Shown one piece after another: positions 1 through 12,267 of a stretch of DNA of 64,000 nt. The notes under the pieces were generated by a model. It saw only the letters and a list, made by a program, of their open reading frames with translations. It had not been told where the DNA came from and made no database searches. Each line of letters starts with the position of its first letter. The first letter of the stretch is position 1. A program made the position numbers and the translations under genes. This DNA comes from Utricularia gibba (taxonomy: Eukaryota; Streptophyta; Magnoliopsida; Lamiales; Lentibulariaceae), in assembly GCA_002189035.1 (NCBI GenBank), contig CM007989.1, positions 7,359,501-7,423,500 of the forward strand, read 5' to 3'.

Positions 1-581
1 TTTCTCAGAGATGATTGTCAGGGCGACTATGTCACGTTCTCAGGCTTCTGTGAAGCACTTAGAAATGTAGGTAGCACAACGCCAAGTAATCTTCCCTTTT
101 CAAATCGCTGAAATGCTTGCTTATATATCTTCCCCTTCAGCTTAATTTGATCGGCCACTGCAATGGGCTGAGCGCTGAAGAGATCAAGGAATTGTGGTGT
201 CAGGCGGACATCGACGGCAACGGTGTCGTTGACTACAAAGAATTCAAGGTATGGGTACAACTCAATTCTTGCTCTCTTTCTTCCAAATGAGAGATCAAGT
301 GCAACAGCATCACCCCCTGATATGAATTGCAGCACCGAATTTGGAACGCATCGTTATTATGGGAGCAAGAAGTGGAAGAGGAAAGGGATGAGAGCTGGGA
401 AACTGGCGCTGTCGACAACGGGACAGAGCAGACCATCGGCTTCAGTGTCAAGAATGCAGTTCTCTTCCCTACTGAAGTGGAAAAAGGGCTGTGGCCGGAG
501 GATTACTCCCTCTCCGACCACGCCCGTCTCACCGTCGTCTTCTCCCCGCTGTGGATGCCCTGCTCCCGAATGGTCTTATAA
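1..581 (+). CDS. EF-hand endonuclease/exonuclease/phosphatase-family protein, 3' end only
   Basis: Only the last three exons are in the window: 1-66, 141-248 and 333-581, all joined in phase 0. The middle exon encodes an EF-hand loop (DIDGNGVVDYKEF), with Asp, Asn and Asp at calcium-ligand positions. The last exon ends with a YSLSDHARLTVVF motif, which matches the C-terminal catalytic Asp-His pair of the endonuclease/exonuclease/phosphatase fold (as in CCR4-type deadenylases). This EF-hand plus EEP arrangement is known from a plant family that includes Arabidopsis At1g02270. The role is probably calcium-linked phosphodiesterase or nuclease activity; the substrate is unknown. The 5' part lies before the window, so length and start cannot be judged. 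Confidence 0.75.
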
Positions 582-1479
582 CATCCTCACACATCATGGG
601 AGAGGTCCCTGGAGATCATCAAGTGTTGTAATGAAGTGGGAGTAAACTGGTTTGCTGGTTGGTTTGTTATTGGTGGGCCAACCACCCCTCTTCTCATGTG
701 AATAACTGAAGGCCTAAACGACGTCGTATGACGTGATCGGAGGGAGGAGCTACCTCTCATTTTTGTGTGTATATACTATACTGCAACTGGTTAGGGTTTC
801 TTTCTTCAACACCATGGATACTAAATAATAATAATAATGATAAAATAGATAAAAAAAATTAAAAAAAAAAAAAGAAAAAGACTGGGCCGTTGTTTTTAAT
901 ACCTGTCTTGTTGGATGATTGGTTTGTCTGTTGAAAGAAATGCTGTGCCGAAAGTCCCAAAGCATTTATTTAAGAGTGGGCCCAACATATCGCGCGCCGC
1001 CTGCATCCACTTTGCCTCTTCACTGCAGATCAATTTTATGCACACGTGGCTAATTATTATTGGAAAGGACACTCGACACGCGCTCCCCTTTTAACTTCCT
1101 TCTTACGCTTTAGCGAATGCCCGATATACCCCCGCTTCGCCTCCACCGACCTGCTTTCCTTGCACTGGTGACTAAAAAATTGCCGTTTCTTCCGACAAGG
1201 TATAAAATATTACAAAAGAGGGAGAAAACAAGGTACAAGCAGCTGTATTATAAAAAAGGGTAGTTTCGGTATTTGATCGAACACGGTATATGCTCGTTGC
1301 TCAGGGCGGAGACGAATCCTTTCAGTCTATTCACAATTTCCAGTGACGCACTGAGAATTTTCGCACGAATCCTCGTTTCTCTTCGCCAGGGTTTCTTGAT
1401 CCCTTGATTTGGGGAATCTGCTTTTTTCACGGTTCCAGGATTTTCGTTTTTTTGGCTTTTGGTTTGAGGAATCTGGTCG
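582..1479. other. Intergenic region and NAC 5' leader
   Basis: This holds the 3' UTR of the preceding gene, an A-rich low-complexity tract near 840-880, and the promoter and leader of the NAC gene. No credible ORF, RNA gene or mobile element was seen. Confidence 0.5.
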
Positions 1480-3675
1480 ATGGCTGTGCTTCCTGCTAAG
1501 GGTTATCCCGTGGGTTACCGCTTTCGGCCTACGGATGAGGAGCTGGTTAATCATTACTTGCGGCTCAAGATCCGTGGCCATGAGAAAGAAGTGAGCGCTA
1601 TACGTGAAATCGATGTTTGTAAACAGGAGCCCTGGGATCTTCCGGGTAAGTAACTGTGATGTTGTAACTTTTCGAATTTTTCAACGTTTTTATCATGGAA
1701 AAATGGTGGGCTTCAGTTTGATTGTGTGCTTGCAGCTTTGTCCGTGCTAGAGTCCACCGACAACGAATGGTTTTTCTTCTGCCCGAAGGATCGTAAGTAT
1801 CAAAATGGTCAGAGATTGAACAGAGCAACGGAAAGGGGTTATTGGAAGGCTACTGGTAAAGATAGGAATATTGTATCTAAGAAGGGGTTGAAGATTGGGA
1901 TGAAAAAGACTCTTGTTTTCTACACTGGCCGTGCACCGGACGGCAAGAGAACTAACTGGGTCATACATGAGTATCGCGCTACTGATAAGTCCCTTGATGG
2001 CTCACAACCTGGTCAGGTTCGTATACCAATAATTGGGCCAATGATTCTTCTTCTTCTTATTGAGTATTGCTTATTTGCTGGTTGTATTGCTCTACGCTTA
2101 TGTGCGCTGGGAAGTATCGTACTAAAAGCTTTTTTTTTTTCTTCTAGGGTGCTTTCGTGCTATGCCGTTTGTTCAAGAAGACTGAGCTAAAACAAGATGA
2201 CACCACGGAGATTACGAATTTAACTGAAGGTGAAGAGATTGCCTCTTCTCCTGTAGCTGTTAAATATTCTGCTGAAGAGGAACATTCCGACTCCGTTACC
2301 CACATTACCGGTGCTCCAGCAGCAGCACGTCCTCATGGCGTAGAGAGTGATCATCATTCAAGCTGCGATAAATCTATGTATGATGATGTAGCCACTGATT
2401 TACAGAGCAACAGCTGCAACACGGATGAAGTGGAGGGGTGTGCCACAGTCGCATTGTCTGGTCCATTAATTGAACAAGTAACTACTCCGATCATTTGTAA
2501 TGCATTCTGGGTCCTGAATGGCTTCATCTTATCTTATTTCTTTTTGCCATGTTTTTCAGCCATACAAAGATTTGGATTCTATTCTGGGAGACTGGAAAAT
2601 TTTGTCTCCCTTGCATTCTCAGATGCAGTCAGAGCTGGGAAGTTCATTCCATTATGGAAGTTTTACTGGAGATGTTTCAAATGTTCAATACACAAATGAT
2701 GTTGACCTCACTGACTTCATGAACTCCGTGTTCACTGATCCTGAGCCTGTGAGTTTCGATGGAGTGTGCTTCCCTTCTGTCGCTGGTCCTAACAACATGA
2801 ATATGCTGCCGTTGGTGAAGGACAGTAATTCATGCTGTGAATCAGACAGTGAGGTGTCGCAAAAACAGGTAAAAATGAAGCCAACAAACTTCTCAAGATT
2901 CAATGAATCACAGAGTAAAAGCTTGATCATGCATGTTTGATTGAACAGAGGCATTTTGACATGGTTGCTGAGAACATCAAGCATGAGTCATCTTTCCAGA
3001 GTGAGTTTACCTCTCAAATGGCGCACTATGGGCAAAGTGCCGCAACGTTGCATGTCAGCAATGGCTATGATCCCAGGAACCTGCATTTTGGTAATAACTA
3101 CCACCAAATGGCACCCCAAATGCCAGTTCCAAATAAATTTGAAGCAGAAGGACCGGCCTCCAGATCAGGGATCAAGATACGGCCTCGAACAAGCTTTAAT
3201 CAGTCCTTTCCAGGGAACCCTCCCATGCAAGGAACTGCTCCTAGAAGAATTCGCCTGGAGAAGAAGCTTCAGGTTGGACCACTGGAATGCCCCCTTCCTA
3301 AGAAACTGATCGATAATGAAGTAAGCCATGAAACAGCGGGTTCACCTGAGGTTAGACTACTTTCTCTTAATCTCACCATCCTCATTCAACGCTTATCAGA
3401 CAGCAAGCTCACAGTTTTCGTCTCTGCAGGAGCTCAAACCACCAGCACCATCCGAACCAGTGGCATCATTACCTTCTGATGAAACTGAAATACAGAAACA
3501 CCATTCACATTCCAACATGGCTGTCAGGAAACAGGGAGAAGCTCGACCCCCCATCATCACTCCATACGCAGCAAAGCCTCCCATTTTCTCAGCCCCCACG
3601 AGGCGAAGGGTGGTCGTGGCTCTCAGTCTCACCCTCGTGCTTGTTGCAACCGTATGTGCAGCCCTTCTAGTGTAA
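1480..3675 (+). CDS. Membrane-tethered NAC transcription factor (NTL type)
   Basis: Six exons (1480-1645, 1736-2016, 2148-2477, 2560-2868, 2949-3350, 3430-3675) give 577 residues with consistent phases. Residues about 9-160 form the NAC DNA-binding domain: [16 protein letters not shown] (subdomain A), [11 protein letters not shown], the [10 protein letters not shown] core, a [15 protein letters not shown] stretch, then VLCRLFKK. The middle is acidic and Ser-rich, as expected of an activation region. The last ~20 residues ([15 protein letters not shown]...) are one hydrophobic helix after a basic RRR, so this is a tail-anchored factor. Members of this class sit in a membrane and are released by proteolysis under stress. 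The ATG chosen is the first in frame before subdomain A. Which Arabidopsis NTL is closest cannot be settled here. Confidence 0.93.
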
Positions 3676-4868
3676 GCGAAGCTGTACGCCCGCCCGCACT
3701 CCCTCCCTCTCGTGTACAGAAGAGTTGAGTGTTAGGTATGGTGCTGACTCGCCTGATCTGATCTACCTTAGGATATGTATAGTATGAATGAATGTATTCC
3801 GGGAACGTCGTTTCTGTAGACTCCCCTGTGGTTCAAGAGATGTATCTGTACACCCATCTCTTTCTCTTTTCTCCTTTCCCACCCCAGCATTATATTAACT
3901 AGCTGACTACCAACACATGCCTTTGTTTCTCTGTGGAGTCGATGGAGCGACATTGGATAGGAAAAATGAATAAATAGAATAATTAAGCAAAATCTCATAC
4001 AATATTTTTTCCCAATCATGGCAAAGCTTGATACGAATTTCAAAGTTAGATATATTTTAGTGAAATTAGTTTTATGATAACCGACCATTTTAGAAGTTTA
4101 CAATATAAGATATGAAAAACGTAAAATTGAATATCTAAAACGAATAATATTTAAAAAAAGATATTTAAATTGTGACAATATGAAATATCGTAAGAAGATA
4201 AATGATTCTAAATGTATGATTGATTGGTAGAACCAAGATCTATAATCTCTATTTCTTATTGTTCCACACGAGTAATTTTCATTTTCTACTAGATTTTATT
4301 GTTGATCAACGCATTTTATTAGTTTTTTTTTAAATTATTGGTCTTTTAAAAAATAAAACAATCAATTTATATGGAAATAATCTTTATTTAGTAATTATAT
4401 TATTTCTATATATTTGAAAAATTAGGATCAATTAGAATAATTGTTAATGTTTAAAATAAAAGTATAAATATATACTGAAGATTAGATAGAGAATACTTAA
4501 GATCGACTAGAATCGGAAACAGATATTTTAAAAGATTCCGCTTGAAGGGTAAAAATGCGATTATGCGTAACCGTGAGGACTACAAAGCAATTAAGCTGGA
4601 GAGGAATCACTTGGTTGGAGACTGAAAACTCGGGAAGAGACCAAAGGAGAGCCGTGTGCGTTTCTGGTTTTCATCTCTTGTGTTTCTCGCTCAGGTATGA
4701 ACTTTTGAATTTTTTGGTTCGTTTTAGTTCATCGCGCTCGTTAATCTTGTTATGTTTGTCTAAATTGCTTTTGGTTTCCAAAATCATCGTCTTTCGTTTT
4801 CGATCATCTCGTCGTGGTGAAAAGGATCCACTAGGTTTTATTCATCGTGGTTCAGTTTGATTTTCCAG
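3676..4868. other. AT-rich spacer and upstream leader of the next gene
   Basis: The NAC 3' UTR is followed by about 700 bp of AT-rich DNA (4000-4550) without coding signal. From about 4560 to 4690 the sequence looks like a 5' UTR exon ending in a consensus donor (CTCAG|gtatga), and an acceptor (ttttccag) ends at 4868. This suggests the next gene has a spliced 5' leader. Confidence 0.4.
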
Positions 4869-4904
4869 GCGATTGGTGGTTTCCGGTTTTATTCTTGCGA
4901 GGGA

Positions 4905-7900
4905 ATGGGGGTTCCAGTGATTTCGTATATGGTGGACAGAATTCAGGAAGGCTTTCTTCGGCTTCTAATCTGTCAGCCTCTGCGCCTCCTTTTACTGTTG
5001 GCAGATCGAGTGGGAAGTCTTTTTCGGACATTCGATTATCTATCCCGGATTCTTATTACGGCGTCGAACCCTTCAGTGAGGGATGGCAGTATCCACAGCC
5101 TTCGGCTCCTGTATGTGAACCAGTGATGGATTCCACTGGAATAGCTAGCCACATATCTTTGCCTCATGAATATCAATTTTCGGATTCTGCTTACGTTGAT
5201 ACTACTGCTGTCTGGTCTCATGTGATCCCTGCAGCTGATGCTTCAGGCATTGCACATGGCTATGGTAGGAATAAAGCACCTAGCTATTCTCCTTCTATTC
5301 CCATATTTTATGGAGATCATGATATGAAACCTGAGGGTGAAGCCTCCCGGACAACAAAGTTTCCTTATGCGCCAAGTCCTTTTGACTTGGGGCGTGGCCT
5401 TCAAGGGGTGGATGGACTTGGTTTTCATGTTGGAAAGCATGCTAAAATAGTGGAACCTGGTGGGGATTTCTCTTCAGTTAAGGAAAATGATTGTGGCTTG
5501 AGAGGTTACAGTAATCAGCTAAATCAAGGTAAGTAATTTTATTAACATGTTTTCTCTAGGAGCATGTTTACAACCTAGCATAGTGTTTGCCTGAATTTGT
5601 CGTATTGGAGGGGCTTCATAATGCTACGTGGATTGCTTTTAAGATGTGAGTGATTCGGAACATGTGGAAATATGTGCAAGAATTCAGATTTCAAACACTG
5701 CTTTTAAGCCTTAATTTTTTCTGTTGATATTGTTAGGTGCCCCTACAGTGTACAAGCTCAACGAAGATTGTTGGCAAAGTCCTGCCATTCAAAAACATAA
5801 ATACCAGCATACTGAAAGCTCCAACCTCTCATACCAGCAATCTGATGGTTTTTCTGGCGGAGAAGTGAGTAATACATCTTGCAGTATTCCTGGTGAAAAG
5901 CCAAAGGGTTTCCCCTACTATTTTACTACATCACGAACTCCTGATACCAGTTCAACCTATATCCACGTTGGATCTTCAAAGCCAGAGGGTTTCAGTGAAG
6001 ATTTTTCCTCTTGGAATGTAAATACATGTTTCGCAGATGCAAACAGTGTTCGGTCTCTTCTTAAGTCCCCTTCTGGTCCGGTATCTACTGTAAGACCCTC
6101 CCCTAGCGTGATCATCAGGCCACCGCCTGCTGTCTTGACTGAAAAAACAGCCAAAAGCACCCCCTGCTTTGCTGTGGATTCATATCAGTCAAATATATCT
6201 AAACAACAGGATTTGGGCGGAAAACCCAGTTCAGAAACCCAAACAGTGTCTTTTGGAACAAGTGGTTCCAATTTTTGGGGGAAGGGAGGTGGCTCCATTT
6301 CATCTGCTCCACGAGAAATTCCAGATCGATTTCTGCAAGCTGACATTTTGGGTTCGACTACAATATCAAAAGTTTGTTCTCAGGTTTCAGAATTAGATTC
6401 CGCAAATGGATCTTTGATTTTCTGTAACAAGTATGAAGCTGTAAAGTCATGCAAGGACTCATCAGACATTGCAAACAATCATAACCTAGAAGTGGATTCA
6501 CCCTGTTGGAAAGGAGCACCATCTTCACACATTTCATTTTTGAATTTTGATAACAGCAGTTGTAACTTGGTCAAAAAGGCTTTGCATGAATGTGATGCAC
6601 AGGAGTATGGGAAGCACCATGCCGTTGAGTACTCACTGGTGGAGCCTAGATGTATCACATTTGAAAAGACTCCGGAAAACATCAATGACAACAAAGATGA
6701 ATGCGCTGATGGTACTGGAATTGACAATCTCTATTTTAGGCGAGAGAAGCATCTTATGGAAGCTACTCAATCTAAAGTTGATATCTCAACTGTTGAGGGC
6801 AGTGCGCTTGAAACTAGCGACAAGCCTAATTTGGGAATTGATGGGATGAATGGTTTTGAGGTGAAAATACCTGAGCTAATGGATACTACTGAAGAAGAGG
6901 CTTCTGGGTTGGTGGTTAATGATGCCTGTGAAGGTGAATCTACCGCAGTTCATGTGGCTGAGGAAGCCCTTTCTTCTCCAGTTTCTGCAGCTGAACATAT
7001 TAAGCTCCCAGGTTCAAGGCTGGATGTGGCCACAATGATTAAGGCGCTTCATAATATCTCGGAACTGCTCCTGGTTCATTTTTTCAGTGAAGATGGCTGT
7101 ATGGAGGTTGAAAACATAGAGGATGTCAAGAAAGTAATATCAAACCTCAATTTATGTCTGAGCAAAGAACCTAGGGCAACTGACGAGCCTGAGCGAAGCA
7201 CTTTTGAGGGACATGTGCCAAGGGAGACCCTTGATTTGGTATTCCTCATTTTTTACTTTTCTTAGATTCTAATTTATGTTATTTCATAGTTAGGGGCCTA
7301 CAGCTTTTGAAACAGTTGGAAAAACTCCGATGTTGGTGGTGCAGCAGTTAAAAAAAAAAGTGTACCGAAAAAAAAGTACAATAAGCCCTTTCTTTTGCGT
7401 AATTGTTCTTTTTTCTCGCTAATTTATGATTGAATATTTACTTCCTCAGAATAAAGCTCCAGGGACCCCTATCGTGGTGGAGGAATCCAGAGATCTCCAA
7501 AATGAGCCTATTATTCATCACAGGCCTTCTGGCAGCAGGAACTGCGGTATGCATTGTGAAAGGGATAAGAAGTGTTCGTATATATCTGTTAAGGATACTG
7601 ATTCAGCACTAATTGCAGATGATGATGTAGCAAAGGTATAGAATTTGTCTCAAGTGCTGTTAAATGAAGGTTTGCCTGCTCTTCATTTTTAATTATTCCA
7701 GCGCCGTTCACCGTTGCTAACTTGCAGGGTATAAAGAAGGTCCTTGAGGAGAGTTTTGACTTCAATGAAGAAATGCAGCCGCAATCTTCTCTTTTCAAGA
7801 ACCTGTGGCTTGAGGCTGAAGCCAGGCTTTGTTCAATGAGTTTTAGAGCCAACTGCAATAGGATGAGGATTCAAATGGATGAAATGCAACTGAGCACATC

Positions 7901-8612
7901 ATCAGGTCTGTTTTCATTTCGCTCTTTGCAGGACTGATGTTTCCTTTTCAAATAGTATGATGATGGAAATCTATAAATGTCCCCAGAAATCGAGGACAGT
8001 GCAGGGGAGAAATTTAAAGATTCATCCAATCCCATCATCTCACCCGCTGAGCTTGAAACTCCGAAAGATGATGTTGGTCGGCTTGGGTCTAATACTCAGA
8101 ACATATCTATCGTAAGCACAAGTATGCCTGATGATGACATTGAGTCTTCCATTATGGCTCGTTTCAATATCCTGAAATCACGCAAGGAAACAGTCGGTAT
8201 GGAAGAGGAACAGAAGACTGAAGCAGTTGGTGACTGCCCTGCAGATTCTGTCATGCCCAGCCTCAGTCCTCTAAAATCACCTGGAGCCCGTGTAATTTCT
8301 ATCGGCAAGGAAAAAGGATTGGGATCAAACAGTTTTAATGGCAAATCCGATTATCAGAAGTATTTTGAACTTGGCTTTCAACCTGAAGATGAAACCATGA
8401 TACACAATGAGGAACAATGTAAATTCCATCTCCATGAGTATGCTGGATCCAGAGAGGGGAATGATTCCTATCCATATTTTGTAGGTCATCCCAAACGTCA
8501 GTCCTACAAGTGTGAAGACTTGGGATCCAGGAAAAACACCAGATTGGATGATTCTTTCTCGTTGGACTGGGAGCATGTCCCCAAGGATGAGTGTCTGTGG
8601 AGGAACTATTGA
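4905..8612 (+). CDS. Large plant-specific protein of unknown function, Ser-rich
   Basis: Five exons (about 4869-5528, 5737-7238, 7450-7635, 7728-7905, 7987-8612) join in phase to roughly 1,038 residues. I recognise no catalytic domain. The protein is Ser/Pro/Asn-rich and probably disordered. Near the N-terminus is the motif SASAPPFTV; around the third quarter is a helix-like stretch MIKALHNISELLL; further on is LWLEAEARLCSMSFRANCNRM, which resembles a helical block seen in plant proteins of unknown function. The reading frame is open back to 4835 but has no ATG before about 5125. An ATG at 4905 lies one base out of frame, across a run of five G, and one extra G would place it directly before the conserved N-terminus. 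The start is therefore uncertain. Confidence 0.7.
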
Positions 8613-9713
8613 CGTCAAACCCATGTCTTCCGGGAAAATCATCATCTCTCCTCCAGTTGCTGCTTCTGCTGCACAGTTAGGAAAAGCACTGAGAACGCGA
8701 TGCTACTATTGGAGCCTATGAATATTCATCCCTACTTTACCCCTATGAATATTTACCCCCCCAGTACTCGTTTGAAACACAGACTTGCCATGGTGTGTTT
8801 TTAGCTTGTTCACATCTTGTGAAAATACTCTCTTCTATCTGGCCATTCGTTTCTCCACTTCACCCCTTCTGGAAAAAAACTTAGTAGCTCTACAGCAAGA
8901 GTATTGTTTGGAAAAGCTAATAACTCTATAAGAGCTAAATATGCATTCACCTAATTCCCAAGATTTTCAGGTGCAGGGGACATGATCTGCCTGATGCAGG
9001 TAAAGATTGTGTTTGAAAACATGCATGCTTTGTTCTGCCTCCCGGGTCCTTACTTGGTTAATGCCTTTCCACATGGCATTTGGATAAAAGAGTGAAGTTA
9101 GTGCTTCCTAGCAAGTTTCTCCAAGTCAGGTTGCTATGCGCGACCATCTGGTTACTGTCTAATAATGCACGTAAAGCTGCAGTAGGGGGCAGCCCATGCT
9201 CTTTTCGCAAGGCGCGGGATTCTTCTTCAGTCGCCATCTAAAATAATGCTGTGAAGCTATCAATCTAACCACTGGTTTTTGTATTCTTGTGTGCCCCCAA
9301 GGCCAGTATGAAGTTGACTGCCCATCCATGTCTTTCCTCCGAATCAATCCACTCTGTGGTTTACAGCCTGTGTGTTTCTTTTCATGTTGCTGTTATCTCT
9401 GTTGCAAGTACCCATGCCCATGCCAACGTTGAAATCTACATCAGGCTTGAGTTTATTACTGTCTGCATGTTTTGTTTTTCTTGCATAATCATACTTATAT
9501 TCCAACTGTTTACTTTTTTAGTAGGAATAGTATGAATACGCGTTCTATGGTTGCATAACCCATGTTACTCAATTACAACAAGATGTCTGGAGAACATGCA
9601 TATGGTTGGTTAGGTATCTGTCCGTGTCACCCTTCTTGATGATAAAAAAAGGTTTAGAGCTAATGTGCTTTTAAGTGTATATGGGCTGTGCTCTGTTTTC
9701 TTCCATCTGCAGA
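8613..9713. other. Intergenic region
   Basis: This contains the 3' UTR of the unknown gene and the promoter and leader of the peroxidase gene. A pyrimidine-rich acceptor-like site (ttccatctgcag) ends at 9712, directly before the peroxidase ATG, so that gene may have a leader intron. Short ORFs here look random. Confidence 0.4.
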
Positions 9714-10964
9714 ATGAGATCAAAGCTTTCACTTTGGATTTCAGTGATTTCCGTCGCTTTCGTGTGCTCGGATGCTCAGCTCTCTGTTGGGTTTTATGAA
9801 AGTTCATGTCCTCCAGCCGAAGCCATCGTCAAAGAAGAAGTCAGGGATGCTTACTTCAGGAACCCCGGATTTGCTGCTGCACTGGTCAGGCTGCATTTCC
9901 ACGACTGCTTCGTCAGGGTACACTCTTAACACAGGCTCATGTAAATGTAACCCAGAGCGCGGCTCTAGAATCACAAGGCTCTCCTATGGTTGCAGGGGTG
10001 TGATGGCTCCCTGCTGATCGACTCAACACAGACGAACAAAGCGGAGAAAGACGCAGCGCCGAATGCGCAGGTCCTTCCTGTGTATGAAGTCATCGACAAT
10101 GCAAAAGCAAGGATTGAAGACATTTGCAGAGGCGTGGTTTCTTGTGCTGATATCGTAGCTTTTGCTGCAAGGGATAGCATCGAAATCGTAAGATATTAGC
10201 AAATATAACTTAGCCAAGGTTTCTTAATGCTGCTGCATTTCATGTGGGGACTTCCTTCTTTTGTGCCTAGACCGGAGGCCAGTCATATGATGTTCCCGCC
10301 GGACGAAGAGACGGGAGGGTGTCCTTAGCATCAGAACCGGCACGGAACCTGCCTTCTCCGGCTTTCAACCTGAATCAACTCACTCAGGCTTTTGCAAATA
10401 AGGGACTAACACAAGAAGAGATGGTTACACTTTCCGGTAAAAAAATAATAATCCATTTTTTATCTTTGAAATTAGCTATTTCATTAGTATGTAGAAGTTC
10501 CAGAGCATGCAAAAAGATGCATACCTTCTTATGAATTGAAATATTTGAGTGCAGGAGCTCACACACTGGGCAGATCGCACTGCACATCCTTCACCAACAG
10601 GCTGTACTCCTTCAGCACAACCGAAAGGCAGGACCCTTCTCTGGATCCACTGTATGCAGAGCAACTGAAGCAGCAGTGCCCACAGAACGCAAATGCCAAC
10701 CTCTTGGTGCCGATGGACCCTTTCACACCGGAGGTGACAGATGTTGCCTACTACAAGCAAGTCCTTGACAACCGGGGCCTGTTTACATCAGACCAGGCCT
10801 TGCTGACAAGCTCGTATACGAGGGATCAGGTCATTGAAAATGCTCAAGACCCGTTTCTTTGGAGTTCTAAGTTCGCTGAAGCAATGGTGAGAATGGGCAG
10901 CATTGGAGTGCTGACAGGTGCTGCTGGTGAGATCAGAGAAAACTGCAGAGTCGTCAACGTATGA
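9714..10964 (+). CDS. Class III secretory peroxidase
   Basis: Four exons (9714-9917, 9996-10187, 10271-10436, 10555-10964) encode 323 residues, the normal size, with the classical plant peroxidase intron positions. Residues 1-22 are a signal peptide, so the enzyme is secreted to the wall or apoplast. The distal haem site RLHFHDC carries Arg59 and His63. GCDGSLL (calcium site) and [14 protein letters not shown] follow. [12 protein letters not shown] carries the proximal haem ligand His190. The eight Cys that normally form four disulphides appear to be present. The protein oxidises phenolic donors with H2O2 (lignin or suberin formation, wall crosslinking, defence); the exact isoform and substrate cannot be read from sequence. 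All catalytic residues are intact. Confidence 0.95.
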
Positions 10965-11099
10965 GGAAGCAGAATGCGGCAACATCTGTCAAGGCAAGGC
11001 AAGTGATTCAGATAGCAACAGGGTTGCATCTGGAATGTTAGATTCGTACAAGTCTTGCACATAAGAAACAATTTAACTTCAAAATTGAATCCTAAGTCC

Positions 11100-11316
11100 G
11101 TGTTTGATAGTTATACCGATATATATTATGTCAGTATAAATTTATCCATGATATTAGAATAAATTTAAAAAAAGATGTTATATGGAATAAATGTATATTT
11201 GTAGTAAGATAAATAAATATATCAAAAAAAAATTATACCAATTATCAAACACGCATTATATATCCCAATACCAAGTATATCTCTGCATATACTTGCTTAT
11301 ACCAATTACCAAACAC
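11100..11316. mobile_element. MITE-like element with short terminal inverted repeats
   Basis: The left end GTGTTTGATAGTTATA (from 11100) is matched in inverted form at two right-hand sites: one ending at 11252 (TTATACCAATTATCAAACAC) and one ending at 11316 (TTATACCAATTACCAAACAC). The interior is AT-rich and non-coding. This is typical of a small non-autonomous DNA transposon, perhaps with a nested or duplicated end. No clear target-site duplication was found, so the family is not assigned. Confidence 0.35.
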
Positions 11317-11463
11317 AACTTAAAATCATCTCCCAGTATACCTTTCAATCATGTCAGGCTAATGGTAATAACACACAAACACACACACACGTGTAATCTG
11401 AAGGAGAAATCTGACAGCATAAAGTAAGCATGATGAGTTCAGGGAGAGTTTAGTTGGTGAGCT

Positions 11464-11895
11464 ACAGGATGGTAACGACAATGCCTCCATTGTAAGACTT
11501 GAGAGCCTTAGCAGCCATGGCCATGGAGAGCCTCATCGAGCCCATCTCAGAGGCCTGCAGCTGGGAGCTTAAATCCTCAACCTTGGCCTCCCCTCATCAT
11601 CATGCTCCTCATTCCCCTCTCAAAAACTTCCCCCTAAACCCACTGTAAAGAAAAAAAAAAAAAACCAGTAAATCATCATATCGAAAGCAGACAAAAAAAA
11701 AGAACCTCCGGAGCATTCATGATTCACCTGAGGGTTATTCTCAGCCAGATTCTTCTTAATAACCGCACCCCGCATCGTGAAAACTTCAAAAGAAGGTAGA
11801 AGATCACTTCCCGTATCGTCGTTACTTCTAGGGCTCCGGTTAATATTTCGGCCCGTGGAGCCAGGACGTTCTTCTCCTAGCTCGAATGTTGTTTA
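11464..11895 (-). pseudogene. Decayed gene fragment, at least two exons
   Basis: On the minus strand an open stretch from about 11895 to 11728 (reading ...PSFEVFTMRGAVIKKNL...) ends at a plausible donor after NNPQ. A T-rich intron and a tttacag acceptor follow. The next exon reads in frame for two codons, meets TAG, and later needs a change of frame to reach a coherent end (EDLSSQLQASEMGSMRLSM... to ...KSYNGGIVVTIL and stop at about 11464). One stop plus one frameshift between coherent segments suggests a pseudogene. I do not recognise the parent gene. Confidence 0.35.
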
Positions 11896-12267
11896 CACAT
11901 CTATATGCTCTATTTATTAAAAACATATTACGATTAGCGAAACGTCTCATTTGAGTTCTGACTGGAAATCAAGATGGACCATATCGAAATAAAAATGGAG
12001 ACGAATGCTATAAAACGTTAAGTAAGAGTAGCACCCAACCAACAGGGAAGCATAACATGGTGAGCAAAAAGGTTATCCAGACCCTCGGACAACATTGGCA
12101 CCTTTATGTTCCTTGGTTTCATAGTAGAATGCGGTCGTTGATGGTGGAACCTCTTGGAGGGTCTGAAAGAGAACACAGCAAGAGGGATAGAAGAGAGGGC
12201 TGGCTCTTGGAAAAAACATATCAAAGAGCACATAAGATTGAATAAAGTGTAGTGTAGCTATTTCCCA
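11896..12267. other. Spacer, likely 3' UTR of the minus-strand gene
   Basis: No coding signal is convincing here. The stretch just after the stop of the 12268-13182 gene is likely its 3' UTR. A 71-codon minus-strand ORF at 12018-12233 has no recognisable features. Confidence 0.3.

Noticed and set aside
4555-4860. 101-codon ORF upstream of the large unknown gene as its first coding exon
   Set aside because: It crosses a good splice donor and, when joined to the acceptor at 4868, leads into the wrong frame and a stop.
12018-12233. 71-codon minus-strand ORF below the Cys-rich gene
   Set aside because: No motif, no splice link in phase to the gene, and located where the 3' UTR is expected.
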